Assembly: GCF_900143565.1 (NCBI RefSeq)
Contig: NZ_FREX01000005.1
Coordinates: forward strand, 1-64,000
Length of the DNA: 64,000 nucleotides
Direction: 5' to 3'
From: Pseudovibrio sp. Alg231-02
Lineage (GTDB): Bacteria; Pseudomonadota; Alphaproteobacteria; Rhizobiales; Stappiaceae
Shown: positions 26,498-36,038 of the stretch, one piece after another
Layout: each line of letters begins with the position of its first letter
Numbering within the stretch: position 1 is the stretch's first letter
Program-made: the position numbers and the translations under genes
Notes under the pieces: model-generated
What the model was told of the DNA's origin: nothing
The model's input: the letters and a program-made list of their open reading frames with translations, nothing else
Database searches by the model: none

Positions 26498-27232
26498 ATG
26501 CAACCGTATGACGAAGGTTTCTACGACAACCAACAGGATGGCTCGCTGGCTTCAGCTAAAGAAATCCTTCCCATCGTCTTCCAACATCTGTCGCCAGAGA
26601 GCGTCATAGATTTTGGATGCGGTACCGGCAGCTGGCTTCTGGCAGCTACACAACTCGGTGCAAAAGAAATCCTCGGTTTGGACGGCGCATGGGTACCTCA
26701 ACCTTCCCTCCGCATACCCTCGGAAAACTTTGTTCAGGTTAATCTGGAAAAGCCGGAGAGCATTCAAACAAAAAGACATTTTGACTTGGCCATGAGCCTT
26801 GAAGTGCTTGAACATCTGTCAAGCTCTGCAGCGCATACAGTCCTGGAGAAGATGACTGAAAGCGCAGACAATGTCTTGCTTTCCGTTGCCGTCCCAGAGC
26901 AAGGCGGTATCCATCATATCAACGAGCAACGGCAAAGCTATTGGGCGAAACTGATGGAGGAGAAAGAATTCTTCCCGATAGATATTGTCAGACCAGCGAT
27001 ATGGAACAACCCTAATGTGAGCGTCTGGTACAAGCAGAACGTCCTGCTGTACTCCAAAACCAATCATAAAGCGGCACAATCGACTTCCCCGCTCCCCCTC
27101 GATATCATTCACCCCGATCTTTACGAGAATACTGTCGCAGACCTAAGAGGCCGTGTAACAAAACTCAGATCAAAGCAGATCAAGAACAGGATCCGCAGAG
27201 CACTCGGAATGAAACCAAAACTCCCGCATTAA
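26498..27232 (+). CDS. Class I SAM-dependent methyltransferase
   Basis: A 244-residue methyltransferase. The SAM-binding motif I is VIDFGCGTGSWLLAA (about 36-50), followed by the acidic LGLDG loop (about 58-62) and MSLEVLEHL (about 98-106). The N-terminal YDEGFYDNQQDGSLASA resembles the FYD/GSxxSA start of methyltransferases in polysaccharide or lipid clusters. The C-terminus is basic. The start at 26498 is chosen because the upstream 20 codons are not protein-like. The substrate is unknown and the neighbours give no hint. Confidence 0.8.
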   Translation: MQPYDEGFYDNQQDGSLASAKEILPIVFQHLSPESVIDFGCGTGSWLLAATQLGAKEILGLDGAWVPQPSLRIPSENFVQVNLEKPESIQTKRHFDLAMSLEVLEHLSSSAAHTVLEKMTESADNVLLSVAVPEQGGIHHINEQRQSYWAKLMEEKEFFPIDIVRPAIWNNPNVSVWYKQNVLLYSKTNHKAAQSTSPLPLDIIHPDLYENTVADLRGRVTKLRSKQIKNRIRRALGMKPKLPH

Positions 27233-27385
27233 CCCGAAAGAAGACACCTTCTGATTCTTCTGTAACCATCTGAATTCAAAAGCACTTCCTCCTCAAATCG
27301 GCCAAAGCTTGCACTTTTGTGAAAGTAAGCGGAGGGTAGGTTCATCAAGCTTGATGACTTCCGAAACACATATGAGGATACGAAG

Positions 27386-27862
27386 ATGCAATCTCTTGCA
27401 GACCTGAGATCTATCGGGATCATCACAGCAACCAACGGGCAGTTCCAACTCAATATCCACCCGGAGTACACGCCAGCCCTTCTGCACCTGTCAGACTTTA
27501 GCCACGCACTCATCCTGTGGTGGGCAGATCAGGCAGCAACAGCACATGACCGGAGCACTCTGCAGTTCCCAGCTCCATATGCCAAAGCAAGTCATGAGAT
27601 CGGCACGTTTGCCTCAAGGTCCCCTGCTCGTCCGAACCCAATCGGCCTCTCTTCGGTTTCGCTTCTAAACATGGATGAGCAAAATGGTCTCATCACCGTC
27701 CCTTACATTGATGCAGAACCCGGTACACCGCTGCTGGACATAAAGCCCTACTTCCCTGCCTCAGACAGGGTAGAAACCAGTCATGGACCAAACTGGTGCA
27801 AACACTGGCCGCAATCCTATGAAGCTTCAGCCGACTTCAACTGGGCAGCTGAGTTCACATAG
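27386..27862 (+). CDS. trmO: tRNA (N6-threonylcarbamoyladenosine-37 N6)-methyltransferase TrmO family
   Basis: A 158-residue protein of the TrmO/YaeB/TsaA family. Its signature is FASRSPARPNPIGLSSVSLL (about 72-91), with an N-terminal beta-barrel strand GIITATNGQFQLNIHPEY and a late ILDIKPY-type motif (LLDIKPYFP, about 119-127). TrmO methylates t6A37 in some tRNAs using SAM. Bacterial TrmO proteins are about 235 residues; this one is a short single-domain form, so some relatives may have other roles. A long stem-loop follows the stop. Confidence 0.8.
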   Translation: MQSLADLRSIGIITATNGQFQLNIHPEYTPALLHLSDFSHALILWWADQAATAHDRSTLQFPAPYAKASHEIGTFASRSPARPNPIGLSSVSLLNMDEQNGLITVPYIDAEPGTPLLDIKPYFPASDRVETSHGPNWCKHWPQSYEASADFNWAAEFT

Positions 27863-27873
27863 TAAAGCCAACC

Positions 27874-27904
27874 GTTAGCCTCTGCGGTCTTCGTGGAGGC
27901 TAAC
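27874..27904 (+). terminator. Stem-loop after the TrmO-family gene
   Basis: GTTAGCCTC and GAGGCTAAC form nine perfect pairs around a 13-base loop, 12 bases after the stop. There is no T-run, so termination is uncertain. Confidence 0.45.
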
Positions 27905-27972
27905 TGGTAAAACACCTTCAATAACGCCTAAGTGTATTGCCCATGGCCTGTCTTTGTTGCCATGGTGCGGCC

Positions 27973-28818
27973 ATGAGGCTTTTTATTCTTACATCTATTG
28001 TCATGGTCGCATTTGCCGCCAACTCAGTTCTGAATCGTCTGGCATTGGCAGACGGAGAGATTGGCCCATCTGCATTTGCCAGTATTCGCATTGTCGCTGG
28101 CGCACTCATGCTTCTGGCACTCATCTTCTTTCGAGGCGGCAACAAGCTGTCATTCTCAAAGCCCAACGTCACAGCAGTCCTTGCGCTGTGTGCCTACATT
28201 CTTGGCTTCTCGCATGCTTACATCTCACTTGATGCTGGCTTCGGTGCGCTTTTGCTCTTCGGCGCTGTGCAAATCACCATGTTCATCGGTGCATTCATTC
28301 AGCGTGAAAACCTGACACTCCAGAAGTGGATCGGCGCAGCGCTTGCATTCTCTGGCCTCATTTACCTTCTCTCCCCTTCAAACGCAGGCATAGATCCGCT
28401 TGGAGCAGGATTGATGACAATTGCCGCCATAGGCTGGGGAATTTATTCCATCATCGGCAGAGGCGCAGCAAACCCGCTCAAAGACACAGGAATGAACTTT
28501 CTCTACGGTGTGCCAATCATCTCATTGGCACTGTTTCTGTTTCCGGACACAACCACCATCACAGCTTCAGGCGTTCTCCTCGCCATCATCTCCGGTGCCA
28601 TAACCTCCGGCCTTGGCTATGCTCTCTGGTACGCAATCATCCCGCAGTTACAGACAAGCACCGCAGCAGTTGCTCAGCTCACCGTGCCAATCATCGCAAC
28701 AGCCGGTGGAATTGTTTTCCTTGCAGAAGCCATCGATAGCCGCTTCATCATCGCCACCACATTGGTGCTCTGCGGTGTTGGGATTTCCGCCTACCGGAGA
28801 AAACCCAACACACCCTGA
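27973..28818 (+). CDS. DMT superfamily (EamA) transporter
   Basis: A 281-residue protein with ten membrane segments in two EamA repeats (about 1-135 and 145-275). Features include the NSVLNRLALADGEIGPSAFA start with a small polar motif in helix one and QKWIGAALAFSGLIYLL at the end of repeat one. The family exports metabolites such as amino acids or nucleosides; the substrate is unknown. The chosen ATG at 27973 removes a twelve-codon cysteine-rich extension. It ends four bases before the convergent metallo-hydrolase gene. Confidence 0.85.
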   Translation: MRLFILTSIVMVAFAANSVLNRLALADGEIGPSAFASIRIVAGALMLLALIFFRGGNKLSFSKPNVTAVLALCAYILGFSHAYISLDAGFGALLLFGAVQITMFIGAFIQRENLTLQKWIGAALAFSGLIYLLSPSNAGIDPLGAGLMTIAAIGWGIYSIIGRGAANPLKDTGMNFLYGVPIISLALFLFPDTTTITASGVLLAIISGAITSGLGYALWYAIIPQLQTSTAAVAQLTVPIIATAGGIVFLAEAIDSRFIIATTLVLCGVGISAYRRKPNTP

Positions 28819-28821
28819 CAA

Positions 28822-29829
28822 TTACTCAGGCCTGTTCTGCTCATCCTCATGGCCAAGCTGCAGCTGGTAAGTTGCGGGGACAAATCGAAAGCCCTCTCCC
28901 ACGGCTTCAACAAAGCCCATGGCAGGGAACGGCATGTGGTAACCAATAAACGGAATGCGTTCTTCCGCGATCATCCCAAAGATACGCCGACGCGTTTCCG
29001 CCGCACGCGCTTTATCGATGTCAAACACGACACGCCAATCAGGATAGGCCAGTGACCATACAAAGTGGTTGGCTGTATCAGCGGTGAGCATCAGCTTGCG
29101 TCCATTGGCTTCAACCAAATACGCCATATGCCCCGGTGTATGGCCATAAGCCTCAACGGCAGTGATACCGGGAACAACTTCTCTGCCCGGATCAATAAAA
29201 TCGAATTTATCTTTCAGAGGCAGCACATTTTCAGCAAAAACGCGAGCGCTTCCATTGGCGGCTGGACCAAGCTTTTCCCAGTAATTGAACTCAATCGGGC
29301 TCGTGACATACTTCGCATTTGCAAAAGTCGGGACACCGTTTTGCATCAAACCGCCCGTATGGTCTGCATGCATGTGCGTCAGCACAACCACATCAATATC
29401 AGCTGGCCGGATGCCTGCAGTCGCAAGCGCCTTCAGTAAATTCCCACTTTGCGGCTGAGAAAGGACGCCTCGTCCAGTATCAAACAAAACGAGTTTATCG
29501 CCTGTATTCACCAGAACCGGTGTGAAGAAGCCTCGGAACTTGTTGGAGGAGATGAAGTGATCCTGGCTCGCTTTTTCAAACACCTCACTCGTCTGCTCCA
29601 TACCAAACGTATCCTGCGGGTGCTCAGCAATAAAGGTGCCATCGAGCAAAGCGTAGACCTTGAACTCACCAAGCTGAAATTCAGTTGCTGGCGCACGCTG
29701 ATTGGAGCTTTCTATCGGAGTTTCTGCAGCTGCCTCCAAACTCCGCATCCCTGTGGCAAGCAATCCACCAGCACCCAGAGCAAGGGCACCTCGTCGGCTT
29801 AATTTCAAGAAATCACGAGAACTCATCAC
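28822..29829 (-). CDS. Tat-exported metallo-beta-lactamase fold hydrolase
   Basis: A 335-residue protein. The N-terminus FLKLSRRGALALGAGGLLAT holds a Tat-like twin-arginine signal (SRRGAL), so it should be exported folded to the periplasm. The MBL metal site is visible: LTHMHADHTGG (about 150-160), an aspartate in LFDTGRG earlier, a histidine in YGHTPGHMAYL (about 228-238), the aspartate in LTADTANH, and a late IGYHMPFP histidine (about 298-305). Hence a complete dinuclear site. Substrate unknown; relatives include lactonases and quinol-type hydrolases. Confidence 0.85.
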   Translation of the reverse strand: MMSSRDFLKLSRRGALALGAGGLLATGMRSLEAAAETPIESSNQRAPATEFQLGEFKVYALLDGTFIAEHPQDTFGMEQTSEVFEKASQDHFISSNKFRGFFTPVLVNTGDKLVLFDTGRGVLSQPQSGNLLKALATAGIRPADIDVVVLTHMHADHTGGLMQNGVPTFANAKYVTSPIEFNYWEKLGPAANGSARVFAENVLPLKDKFDFIDPGREVVPGITAVEAYGHTPGHMAYLVEANGRKLMLTADTANHFVWSLAYPDWRVVFDIDKARAAETRRRIFGMIAEERIPFIGYHMPFPAMGFVEAVGEGFRFVPATYQLQLGHEDEQNRPE

Positions 29830-30003
29830 TCACACTCCATTAGCCTGACACACCACAAACAAAGGTGGTCAACAGTCACAAACTATCGGGAAACTCTAAG
29901 TATCGTTTGGAGAAATTTACTCGCATTGAACTTGAATTGCGACTGACGACAACCAGCCAAATAGTAAATCTTCGTTCAATAAAATGAGAGAGTCAGCTCG
30001 TAC

Positions 30004-30075
30004 TTCCAAAAAACGGCTCCGATTTTCGGATTAGAATACGCATAAAATAAAAAGTGAGAGTTTGGGGTTTGAATG
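30004..30075. repeat. R2 interspersed repeat, short copy
   Basis: TTCCAAAAAACGGCTCCGATTTTCGG and TTAGAATACGCATAAAATAA correspond to the dyad and tail of the copy at 11117, and the part up to 30075 resembles the copy at 39665. Confidence 0.55.
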
Positions 30076-30095
30076 TATATGAACGCAGCAAAGCC

Positions 30096-30125
30096 TAAAG
30101 AAAAGGCCAGCAAATCTGCTGGCCT
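30096..30125 (-). terminator. Intrinsic terminator of the che operon
   Basis: AGGCCAGCA (30104-30112) and TGCTGGCCT (30117-30125) form a nine-pair stem with four-base loop; on the minus strand TTTTCTTT follows. It stands 17 bases after the cheR stop. Confidence 0.85.
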
Positions 30126-30141
30126 GTTTCATTTTTCATCC

Positions 30142-31068
30142 CTAAAACCGGGAACCACTTGCTAAGGCCTGAATGGTGGGCCGCGTTTTGGAAGGTGTGG
30201 TCGAAGGCTTCGCCGTAGAGCGTGAGAAGCTGGAGGAACCAGCCGGGCGGCTTGCAGCCTGCTTTTTGCGGTATACACCACGCAGATTTGGATAGGGCTC
30301 AAAGCCATCCGTCAAACCAACCACAGTTTCCGCAGCACCAAGCACGAGGAAACCATCATCCGGCAACTGCCGATAGATGCGGTTGAGCACATCAATCTTC
30401 GTTTGCTGATCGAAGTAGATCAGCACGTTACGGCAGAAGACAACGTCAAACTCACCAAGGTGGCTGAAGTTTTCCAGCAGGTTCAGCTTGCGCCACTGCA
30501 CCATAGCCCGGATTTCCGGAGCCATCTGCCACAGTTCGCCCTGCTGCGAGAAGTACTTCAACAGCATCTGAATAGGCAGACCACGCTGAACCTCGAACTG
30601 GCTGTAGATACCAGTACGAGCTTTTTCCAGCACTTCAGTGGAAATGTCAGTTCCCAGAATTTCGAAACGGAATGTACCGATCTTGGCCTTGTCTTCTTTC
30701 AGATACATGCTGAGAGAATAAGGCTCCTGACCCGTAGACGCCGCCGCACACCAGATGCGCGCACTCCGGCGTGTTTTGCGTGCCTCAAGCAAATGAGGAA
30801 GCATCACATTCCGGAAGTTCTCGAAAGGGCTCTTGTCACGGAAGAAGAATGACTCATTGGTTGTCATAGCTTCAACCACATCATTCTGCATAGACATGGA
30901 GCCCGGCTTGCTGATCGCAAGAATAAGCTCACTCAGTCCATTCAGGTTGTGACGTCGAGCAACCGGCATCAGTCGGCTTTCGACCAGATACTGCTTTTCA
31001 TCGGAAAGAACGAGGCCGCTACGGGATTTCAGAAATTTCTTCAAGAAATCATATTCAGAAGTCATCAT
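30142..31068 (-). CDS. cheR: Chemotaxis protein methyltransferase CheR
   Basis: A 308-residue CheR. The N-terminal helical domain (1-75) is followed by the SAM-binding core: FFFRDKSPFENF (about 73-84), IWCAAASTGQEPYSLSMYL (about 103-121) and VVFCRNVLIYFDQQTK (about 206-221). It methylates glutamates of chemoreceptors using SAM. The last 45 residues are Ser/Thr/Arg-rich and disordered, an extension beyond the usual 270-280 residues. Its start overlaps the cheB stop by four bases (ATGA), so it is coupled to cheB. Confidence 0.95.
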   Translation of the reverse strand: MMTSEYDFLKKFLKSRSGLVLSDEKQYLVESRLMPVARRHNLNGLSELILAISKPGSMSMQNDVVEAMTTNESFFFRDKSPFENFRNVMLPHLLEARKTRRSARIWCAAASTGQEPYSLSMYLKEDKAKIGTFRFEILGTDISTEVLEKARTGIYSQFEVQRGLPIQMLLKYFSQQGELWQMAPEIRAMVQWRKLNLLENFSHLGEFDVVFCRNVLIYFDQQTKIDVLNRIYRQLPDDGFLVLGAAETVVGLTDGFEPYPNLRGVYRKKQAASRPAGSSSFSRSTAKPSTTPSKTRPTIQALASGSRF

Positions 31069-32321
31069 CGCGCGGCTCCTTTTAAGATACGCTTGACATG
31101 TGCACCAATCTGATCGAGAGGCACGATACCGCTGCAGTTCCCTGTACGGGCAGCAGCACCTGGCATTCCCCAGACAACACTGGAGGCCTCATCCTGCGCG
31201 ATGACGCTACCGCCTTTACCAGCAATGACATTGACGCCACTTGCGCCATCACTACCCATGCCGGTTAAAACGAGTGCCAAACACGCGGTACCGAAAACTT
31301 CGGCTGCACTTTCAAAAAGTGGATCCACAGATGGCTTACAGAAGTTGACGGGAGCTCCGTCTTCGAGCAACGAAACCGCCTGCCCGTTCTGCTTGCCGAT
31401 TTTCAAATGAATTCCGCCTGGAGCGATATAAACGTGCCCAGGTTTCAATACATCCATGTGCTCAGCTTCTTTTGAAGGAAGCTGAAGTTGTTTATGTAAA
31501 TGCTCTGCCAGAATCGTCGTGAACGTACGCGGCATATGCTGCGTAATCACAACAGGCACCTTCAGCAAACCATCGCGTGCATCTGTCAGCACACGCTGGA
31601 GCGCTTGAGGCCCTCCGGTAGAGCTGCCGATCACAAGAGCCCGCGGCACGACCGAAGAATACGGCTTGAGCGTTATCTCCTGCTTTCCAGCAGCATTTAC
31701 CCCTGTCCCGCGAGGACGTCGCAACGCGGCGCGCGCTTCAGTTCTCTCAGTAAGGGCATCATTCCGTTTTTTGTGCGGATCATTGACGATCTCAGCACGC
31801 ATTCTGCGAACAGGTTCTGCTGTGGTTCTGGTCCGCTTAACGCGCTTCCCACCGCGCCCAAGCAACCGCAATTTTTCCAGCAATTCTCTCTGAAACTCAA
31901 CCGCACCAGCTGTTTGGCCAGTCGTTTCAGGCTTGGCGACATAATCGGTGGCACCAAGAGAAAGAGCCTTCAAACTCACTTCAGCATTCCGGCGCGTCAG
32001 CGTGGACGCCATCACAATGATAAGATCGCGTTTTTTCTCAAGAAGTTTAGGAAGAGCTGTCAGGCCATCCATCACGGGCATTTCAACATCCAGCACAACC
32101 ACATCAGGGTTGCTGCGTTCAATGTCTTTTACAGCCAATTCACCATTACGATGGGTTGCAGCAACTTCCAGCTCAGGATCAGCTTCAATCCACCTGCTGA
32201 AAAGCCCACGAATAACAACGGAATCGTCTACGACCATGACCCGGATAGGTGCCATCTGACCAGATCTCTCTGACTTCGGCTCCTCAACTTTTGCATACAT
32301 GCCCAGCCGGCCCATATCCAT
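31065..32321 (-). CDS. cheB: Chemotaxis response regulator protein-glutamate methylesterase CheB
   Basis: A 418-residue CheB. The receiver domain carries VMVVDDSVVIRGLF (about 28-41) and the acceptor in VVVLDVEMPVMDGL. A basic linker (about 150-225) is longer than usual. The esterase domain has the triad serine in VIGSSTGGPQAL (about 235-246), histidine in ITQHMPRTFT and aspartate in LTGMGSDGASG (about 358-368). It demethylates and deamidates chemoreceptors. The long ORF start at 32321 is given; an ATG 22 codons later (MAPIRVMVVDD) would match the usual CheB N-terminus and is a real alternative. Confidence 0.94.
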   Translation of the reverse strand: MDMGRLGMYAKVEEPKSERSGQMAPIRVMVVDDSVVIRGLFSRWIEADPELEVAATHRNGELAVKDIERSNPDVVVLDVEMPVMDGLTALPKLLEKKRDLIIVMASTLTRRNAEVSLKALSLGATDYVAKPETTGQTAGAVEFQRELLEKLRLLGRGGKRVKRTRTTAEPVRRMRAEIVNDPHKKRNDALTERTEARAALRRPRGTGVNAAGKQEITLKPYSSVVPRALVIGSSTGGPQALQRVLTDARDGLLKVPVVITQHMPRTFTTILAEHLHKQLQLPSKEAEHMDVLKPGHVYIAPGGIHLKIGKQNGQAVSLLEDGAPVNFCKPSVDPLFESAAEVFGTACLALVLTGMGSDGASGVNVIAGKGGSVIAQDEASSVVWGMPGAAARTGNCSGIVPLDQIGAHVKRILKGAAR

Positions 32322-32324
32322 TAC

Positions 32325-32690
32325 TTAGACCAATCCAACTTCCTGAAATTTCGCTGAAAGAATCTCCCGATCAAACGGTTTCATAATGTATTCGTTCGCA
32401 CCAGCCCGGATAGCCTTGGTGATATGAGCAACGTCGTTCTCTGTCGTACAGAAAACAACAATTGGGTCTTCCCCACCGTCTTCCTCACGAAGCTTGGCCA
32501 AAAACTCCAGCCCGTCCATGACAGGCATATTCCAGTCCAACAGAACCGCATCCGGCATTGACGCTTTACAAGCATCAAGTGCCTTCTGTCCGTCCTCGGC
32601 CTCGGTGATTTCAAATCCAATGTCCTCCAGAATGCGGCGGGCCACTTTGCGGATTACGCTGGAATCGTCAACAACCAGACACTTTTTCAT
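32325..32690 (-). CDS. cheY: Chemotaxis response regulator CheY
   Basis: A 121-residue single receiver domain: KKCLVVDDSSVIRKVARRIL (2-21) with the acidic pair, the acceptor in AVLLDWNMPVMDGLEF (about 49-64), a TT pair at FCTTENDVA and the switch lysine in YIMKPFDRE (about 102-110). I start at the ATG at 32690, preceded by GAGAG; the open 17-codon extension lacks similarity. It lies between cheW and cheB in the operon, with three bases before the cheB ATG, and should signal to the flagellar motor or act as a phosphate sink. Confidence 0.94.
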   Translation of the reverse strand: MKKCLVVDDSSVIRKVARRILEDIGFEITEAEDGQKALDACKASMPDAVLLDWNMPVMDGLEFLAKLREEDGGEDPIVVFCTTENDVAHITKAIRAGANEYIMKPFDREILSAKFQEVGLV

Positions 32691-32721
32691 TAAATCGGCT
32701 CTCTCGCTTCGAAGGTATGCT

Positions 32722-33219
32722 TTACGCAGCTTTAGGTTCAATCAGGGAGCTGAGCAGACGGTCCACGTCAAGAACCACCATCAATCGCCCGTCCAGACGA
32801 TGAACCCCGCCAGAAATTTCGGCCCAACGGAAATCAAGGTTGGATGGGTTTGCTTCCATCTCGTTTCTTGGCAAGTTGAGTACCTCTCCTACGGCATCAA
32901 TAACAAGGCCATAGGACTCCCCTTTGTACTCAATACCAACAGCCATCATGCCTTGGTCAGCATCATTTGGCTTGAGATGAAGCTTACGACGCATATTGAT
33001 AGCAGTTACAATGCGTCCACGCAGGTTCAACACCCCTTCCACTTCAGGCGGAGCCAAAGGAACCTGCGTTACTTTTTCAGGCACAAAAACATCATGCACC
33101 TGTGAAATTGGCAGACCAAACAACTGGCTGCCAATCACAACAGTCACATACTGGATGTGATCGGCACTGCCCTGACGGTTGTCATCACCGTCGACTGTGG
33201 TGAGTTTATGAGCGGTCAT
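32722..33219 (-). CDS. cheW: Chemotaxis coupling protein CheW
   Basis: A 165-residue CheW: an SH3-like double beta-barrel with QYVTVVIGSQLFGLPISQV (about 23-41), VEGVLNLRGRIVTAINMR (about 60-77) and a late WAEISGGVHRLDGRLMVVLDVDRLL. It bridges chemoreceptors and CheA. It overlaps cheA by four bases and precedes cheY by 31 bases. Confidence 0.95.
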   Translation of the reverse strand: MTAHKLTTVDGDDNRQGSADHIQYVTVVIGSQLFGLPISQVHDVFVPEKVTQVPLAPPEVEGVLNLRGRIVTAINMRRKLHLKPNDADQGMMAVGIEYKGESYGLVIDAVGEVLNLPRNEMEANPSNLDFRWAEISGGVHRLDGRLMVVLDVDRLLSSLIEPKAA

Positions 33220-35969
33220 GCTGCAACCCCGAATTCATTGGTCAAAACATCTTTGAGCGCTGCCAACAGACCCGGACGGTCAAACTTGGCCACATAGTCA
33301 TCGAACCCGGCCTGACGGCCTTTTTCGATAGAAGCCGGCGTCACAACAGCAGAAAGCGCGATGATTGGCATATGACGGAAGCGGGTATCACGGCGCAGGC
33401 TCTCACAGAACTCATAGCCACTGATGTCCGGCATTTCGATATCAGTCACGATCGCAGCAAAGTCGGTGCCTTTTTCCATCAACTCGTAGCCACTTTGGGC
33501 ACTGGAGCAAACAGTGACATCGTAACCGGCAGCTTTCAGAACAGGTGTCAGCATATTGCGGAAGAAGGCACTGTCATCGAGGAAGAGAAGTTTTCTCACC
33601 TTTGTGGTCGTATCGATTTCCTTGCGCATGAACCAGTCATCAAAGGCCAATGGCAGATAATAGCCAAGGTCGATCACTTCAGTCGCACGCTCACGAATAA
33701 TCGCAGAACCAAGCACACCCTGGCGCTCAGAAACCACTTCAATCGTCATCCGGTCTTCAACAATGTCTACGATCTGGTCAACAACCAGACCCATTGAGCG
33801 ACCATTGTCAGAGAACACCAGCATCGGCTGAGTACCCTCAGACTTATGACGATCGCCTTCATTCACGTAAACCAGAGGCATCAGCGAACCGCGGTACTGC
33901 ACCAGATCACGGCCATTGGAGTGTTCGATCTTGTTGACATCAAACTCTTCAAGGCGTGTCACCAGCGACAGCGGCACAGCTTTCGGCTCTTCAGAACCAG
34001 CACGGAACAGCAGCAATGAAATTGGAGCATCAGCATCAATCACATGATCCTCCGCGTTTTCGTACTCATCTTCAGCTGTATCGGTCAGAGTACCGGAAGC
34101 ATGGCTTGCCATTGCACTTGCAACACCGTTCGGGTCAATGATCATGATCACAGAACCATCACCGAGAATGGTGTTACCGGAGAACATATTGATGTTGCGG
34201 AGCATGGAAGACATAGGCTTCACAACGATCTCTTCGGTGTGGAACACACCATCAACAACAACACCGAAGGACTGGCTACCAACCTGCATCACCACGATAA
34301 AGCCGTTGTCTTCATCAAGGTCAGCCTCTTCAGTCTGACCAAGCAGTTCCGACATATGCACCAGTGGCAACAGCTTACTGCGCAGGCGCAGGACAGGCCG
34401 GTCTTTAAGCCGCTCGATGCGATGTTCAGAGTTGGACTGAACACGAACCAATTCAACAACGGACAGCTGTGGGATCGCATAACGGTCACCACCAGCTTCC
34501 ACGATCAGTGTGGAGACGATGGCAAGCGTCAGCGGGATCTTGATGATGAAGCTGGAACCGCGACCTGGTGTCGAGCGCAGATCAATAGAGCCACCAATCA
34601 GCTCAACGTTGTTGCGCACAACATCCATACCAACGCCACGACCAGACACACTGGTCACGTTAGTCGCGGTAGAGAAGCCAGCAGCAAAGATGAACTTGTA
34701 GATCTGATGATCTACCATCTTTTCAAGTTCAGCTTCGGTGGTCACACCATTCTTAAGCGCTTTTTCCTTGATCTTCTCAAGGTTCAGACCACGACCATCA
34801 TCCTTCACTTCGATGATGATATGTCCGCCTTCATGATAAGCAGAAAGGGTGATGTTACCCTTCTCAGGCTTACCAGCAGCCACACGATCTGCAGGATCTT
34901 CCAGACCGTGGTCGGCAGAGTTACGGATCATATGTGTCAGCGGATCTTTGATGAGTTCCAGAACCTGACGATCAAGCTCTGTTTCCGCACCAATCATCTC
35001 AAGACCGATAGGCTTATCGAGTTCCTGAGAGAGATCGCGAACAATACGTGGAAGCTTCTGCCATGCATTCCCAATTGGCTGCATGCGGGTCTTCATGACC
35101 CCTTCCTGCAACTCACCGGTAACGTTGGACAGTCGCTGAAGTGGAACTTTGAATTCGCTGTCTTCATGACGACGAACAATTTCCAGAAGCTGGTTGCGTG
35201 TCAGCACCAGTTCAGAAACCATCGTCATCAGGTGTTCCAAAGTCTCAACATTCACACGAATGGACTGGTTGGAAACACCCTGACTGGATGCCTTACCCTT
35301 AGCGCTTGGATTCTTCGGCTTGGCAACTTCTTTCTGAGAAGTCTTCGCTTCCGAAAAATTAGGAGCAGCAACGCCAACTGGCTCGCCATCTTCCTCAGTT
35401 TCTTCTTCAACTGCAGGCAGCTCAATCTCAACTTCAGCTTCCTGGAAAGCACGTTCAAGATCATCAAGAGAAACTTCACCAGGACGCAGAGGCCGCTCCA
35501 GCACCTGATAAATGTCGGTACCGACTTCTTCCTCAGCTGCTTTTTCTTCCGCCATCGCTGCCGCCATTTCGTCAGCCATGTCGTCATTGTCAGCGCTTAA
35601 GGAAAGGCGTTCCAGCTCATCAATCAAATCACGGTCCGTGCCATCAGGCTCAGCACCATTAGCAGCCTCAAGATCCGCAAGAATATCTTTAATGCGATCA
35701 ATAGAAGCGAGGACAAGTGTTACCGCTTCGTGTGTCACAGGAACACCGTCGCGGAACTTGCCCATCAGGGTTTCAGCAGCATGAGCAATCGCTTCCAGAC
35801 GCGGCAGGCCCAAAAACCCACAGGTGCCTTTGATTGTATGCACTAACCTGAAAATGTTATTTAGAATGGTGGCGTTATTCGGCTCTTGCTCGAACTTCAC
35901 CAACTCAACATCTACAACATCCAGGCTTTCATTGGTCTCAGTGAGAAACTCTCTGAGAAGATCGTCCAT
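33216..35969 (-). CDS. cheA: Hybrid chemotaxis histidine kinase CheA with C-terminal receiver
   Basis: A 917-residue CheA. The P1 domain has the phosphorylation site in RLVHTIKGTCGFLG (histidine about 44). After an acidic linker (about 105-235) come the P3 dimerisation helices and the P4 kinase domain with N box HMIRNSADHGLE, G1 VKDDGRGL and G2 GRGVGMDVVRNN. Then follow two CheW-like domains (about 490-640 and 675-785), and a C-terminal receiver domain (about 795-915) with LLFLDDSAFFRNML and IVTDIEMPDISGYEF. The receiver fusion makes it a CheA-REC hybrid, as in several alphaproteobacterial clusters. I prefer the ATG at 35969 over a GTG three codons upstream. First gene of the operon. Confidence 0.95.
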   Translation of the reverse strand: MDDLLREFLTETNESLDVVDVELVKFEQEPNNATILNNIFRLVHTIKGTCGFLGLPRLEAIAHAAETLMGKFRDGVPVTHEAVTLVLASIDRIKDILADLEAANGAEPDGTDRDLIDELERLSLSADNDDMADEMAAAMAEEKAAEEEVGTDIYQVLERPLRPGEVSLDDLERAFQEAEVEIELPAVEEETEEDGEPVGVAAPNFSEAKTSQKEVAKPKNPSAKGKASSQGVSNQSIRVNVETLEHLMTMVSELVLTRNQLLEIVRRHEDSEFKVPLQRLSNVTGELQEGVMKTRMQPIGNAWQKLPRIVRDLSQELDKPIGLEMIGAETELDRQVLELIKDPLTHMIRNSADHGLEDPADRVAAGKPEKGNITLSAYHEGGHIIIEVKDDGRGLNLEKIKEKALKNGVTTEAELEKMVDHQIYKFIFAAGFSTATNVTSVSGRGVGMDVVRNNVELIGGSIDLRSTPGRGSSFIIKIPLTLAIVSTLIVEAGGDRYAIPQLSVVELVRVQSNSEHRIERLKDRPVLRLRSKLLPLVHMSELLGQTEEADLDEDNGFIVVMQVGSQSFGVVVDGVFHTEEIVVKPMSSMLRNINMFSGNTILGDGSVIMIIDPNGVASAMASHASGTLTDTAEDEYENAEDHVIDADAPISLLLFRAGSEEPKAVPLSLVTRLEEFDVNKIEHSNGRDLVQYRGSLMPLVYVNEGDRHKSEGTQPMLVFSDNGRSMGLVVDQIVDIVEDRMTIEVVSERQGVLGSAIIRERATEVIDLGYYLPLAFDDWFMRKEIDTTTKVRKLLFLDDSAFFRNMLTPVLKAAGYDVTVCSSAQSGYELMEKGTDFAAIVTDIEMPDISGYEFCESLRRDTRFRHMPIIALSAVVTPASIEKGRQAGFDDYVAKFDRPGLLAALKDVLTNEFGVAA

Positions 35970-36038
35970 GGCCCGCACCCACTCAATGCTTAGGGGAGCC
36001 TCAAAAACCGAGACTCCTAAATTTCACTAAGGTTGAGT

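Larger units (their letters stand above)
29830..30141. other. Intergenic region between metallo-hydrolase and cheR
   Basis: Contains the promoter of the minus-strand metallo-hydrolase (29830-29950), an R2 repeat copy (30004-30075) and the cheR terminator (30096-30125). No gene. Confidence 0.5.

Noticed and set aside
34044-35600. 518-codon frame antisense to cheA
   Set aside because: Shadow of cheA codon bias; His/Asn/Thr-rich composition and no domain, while the cheA strand has all CheA motifs.
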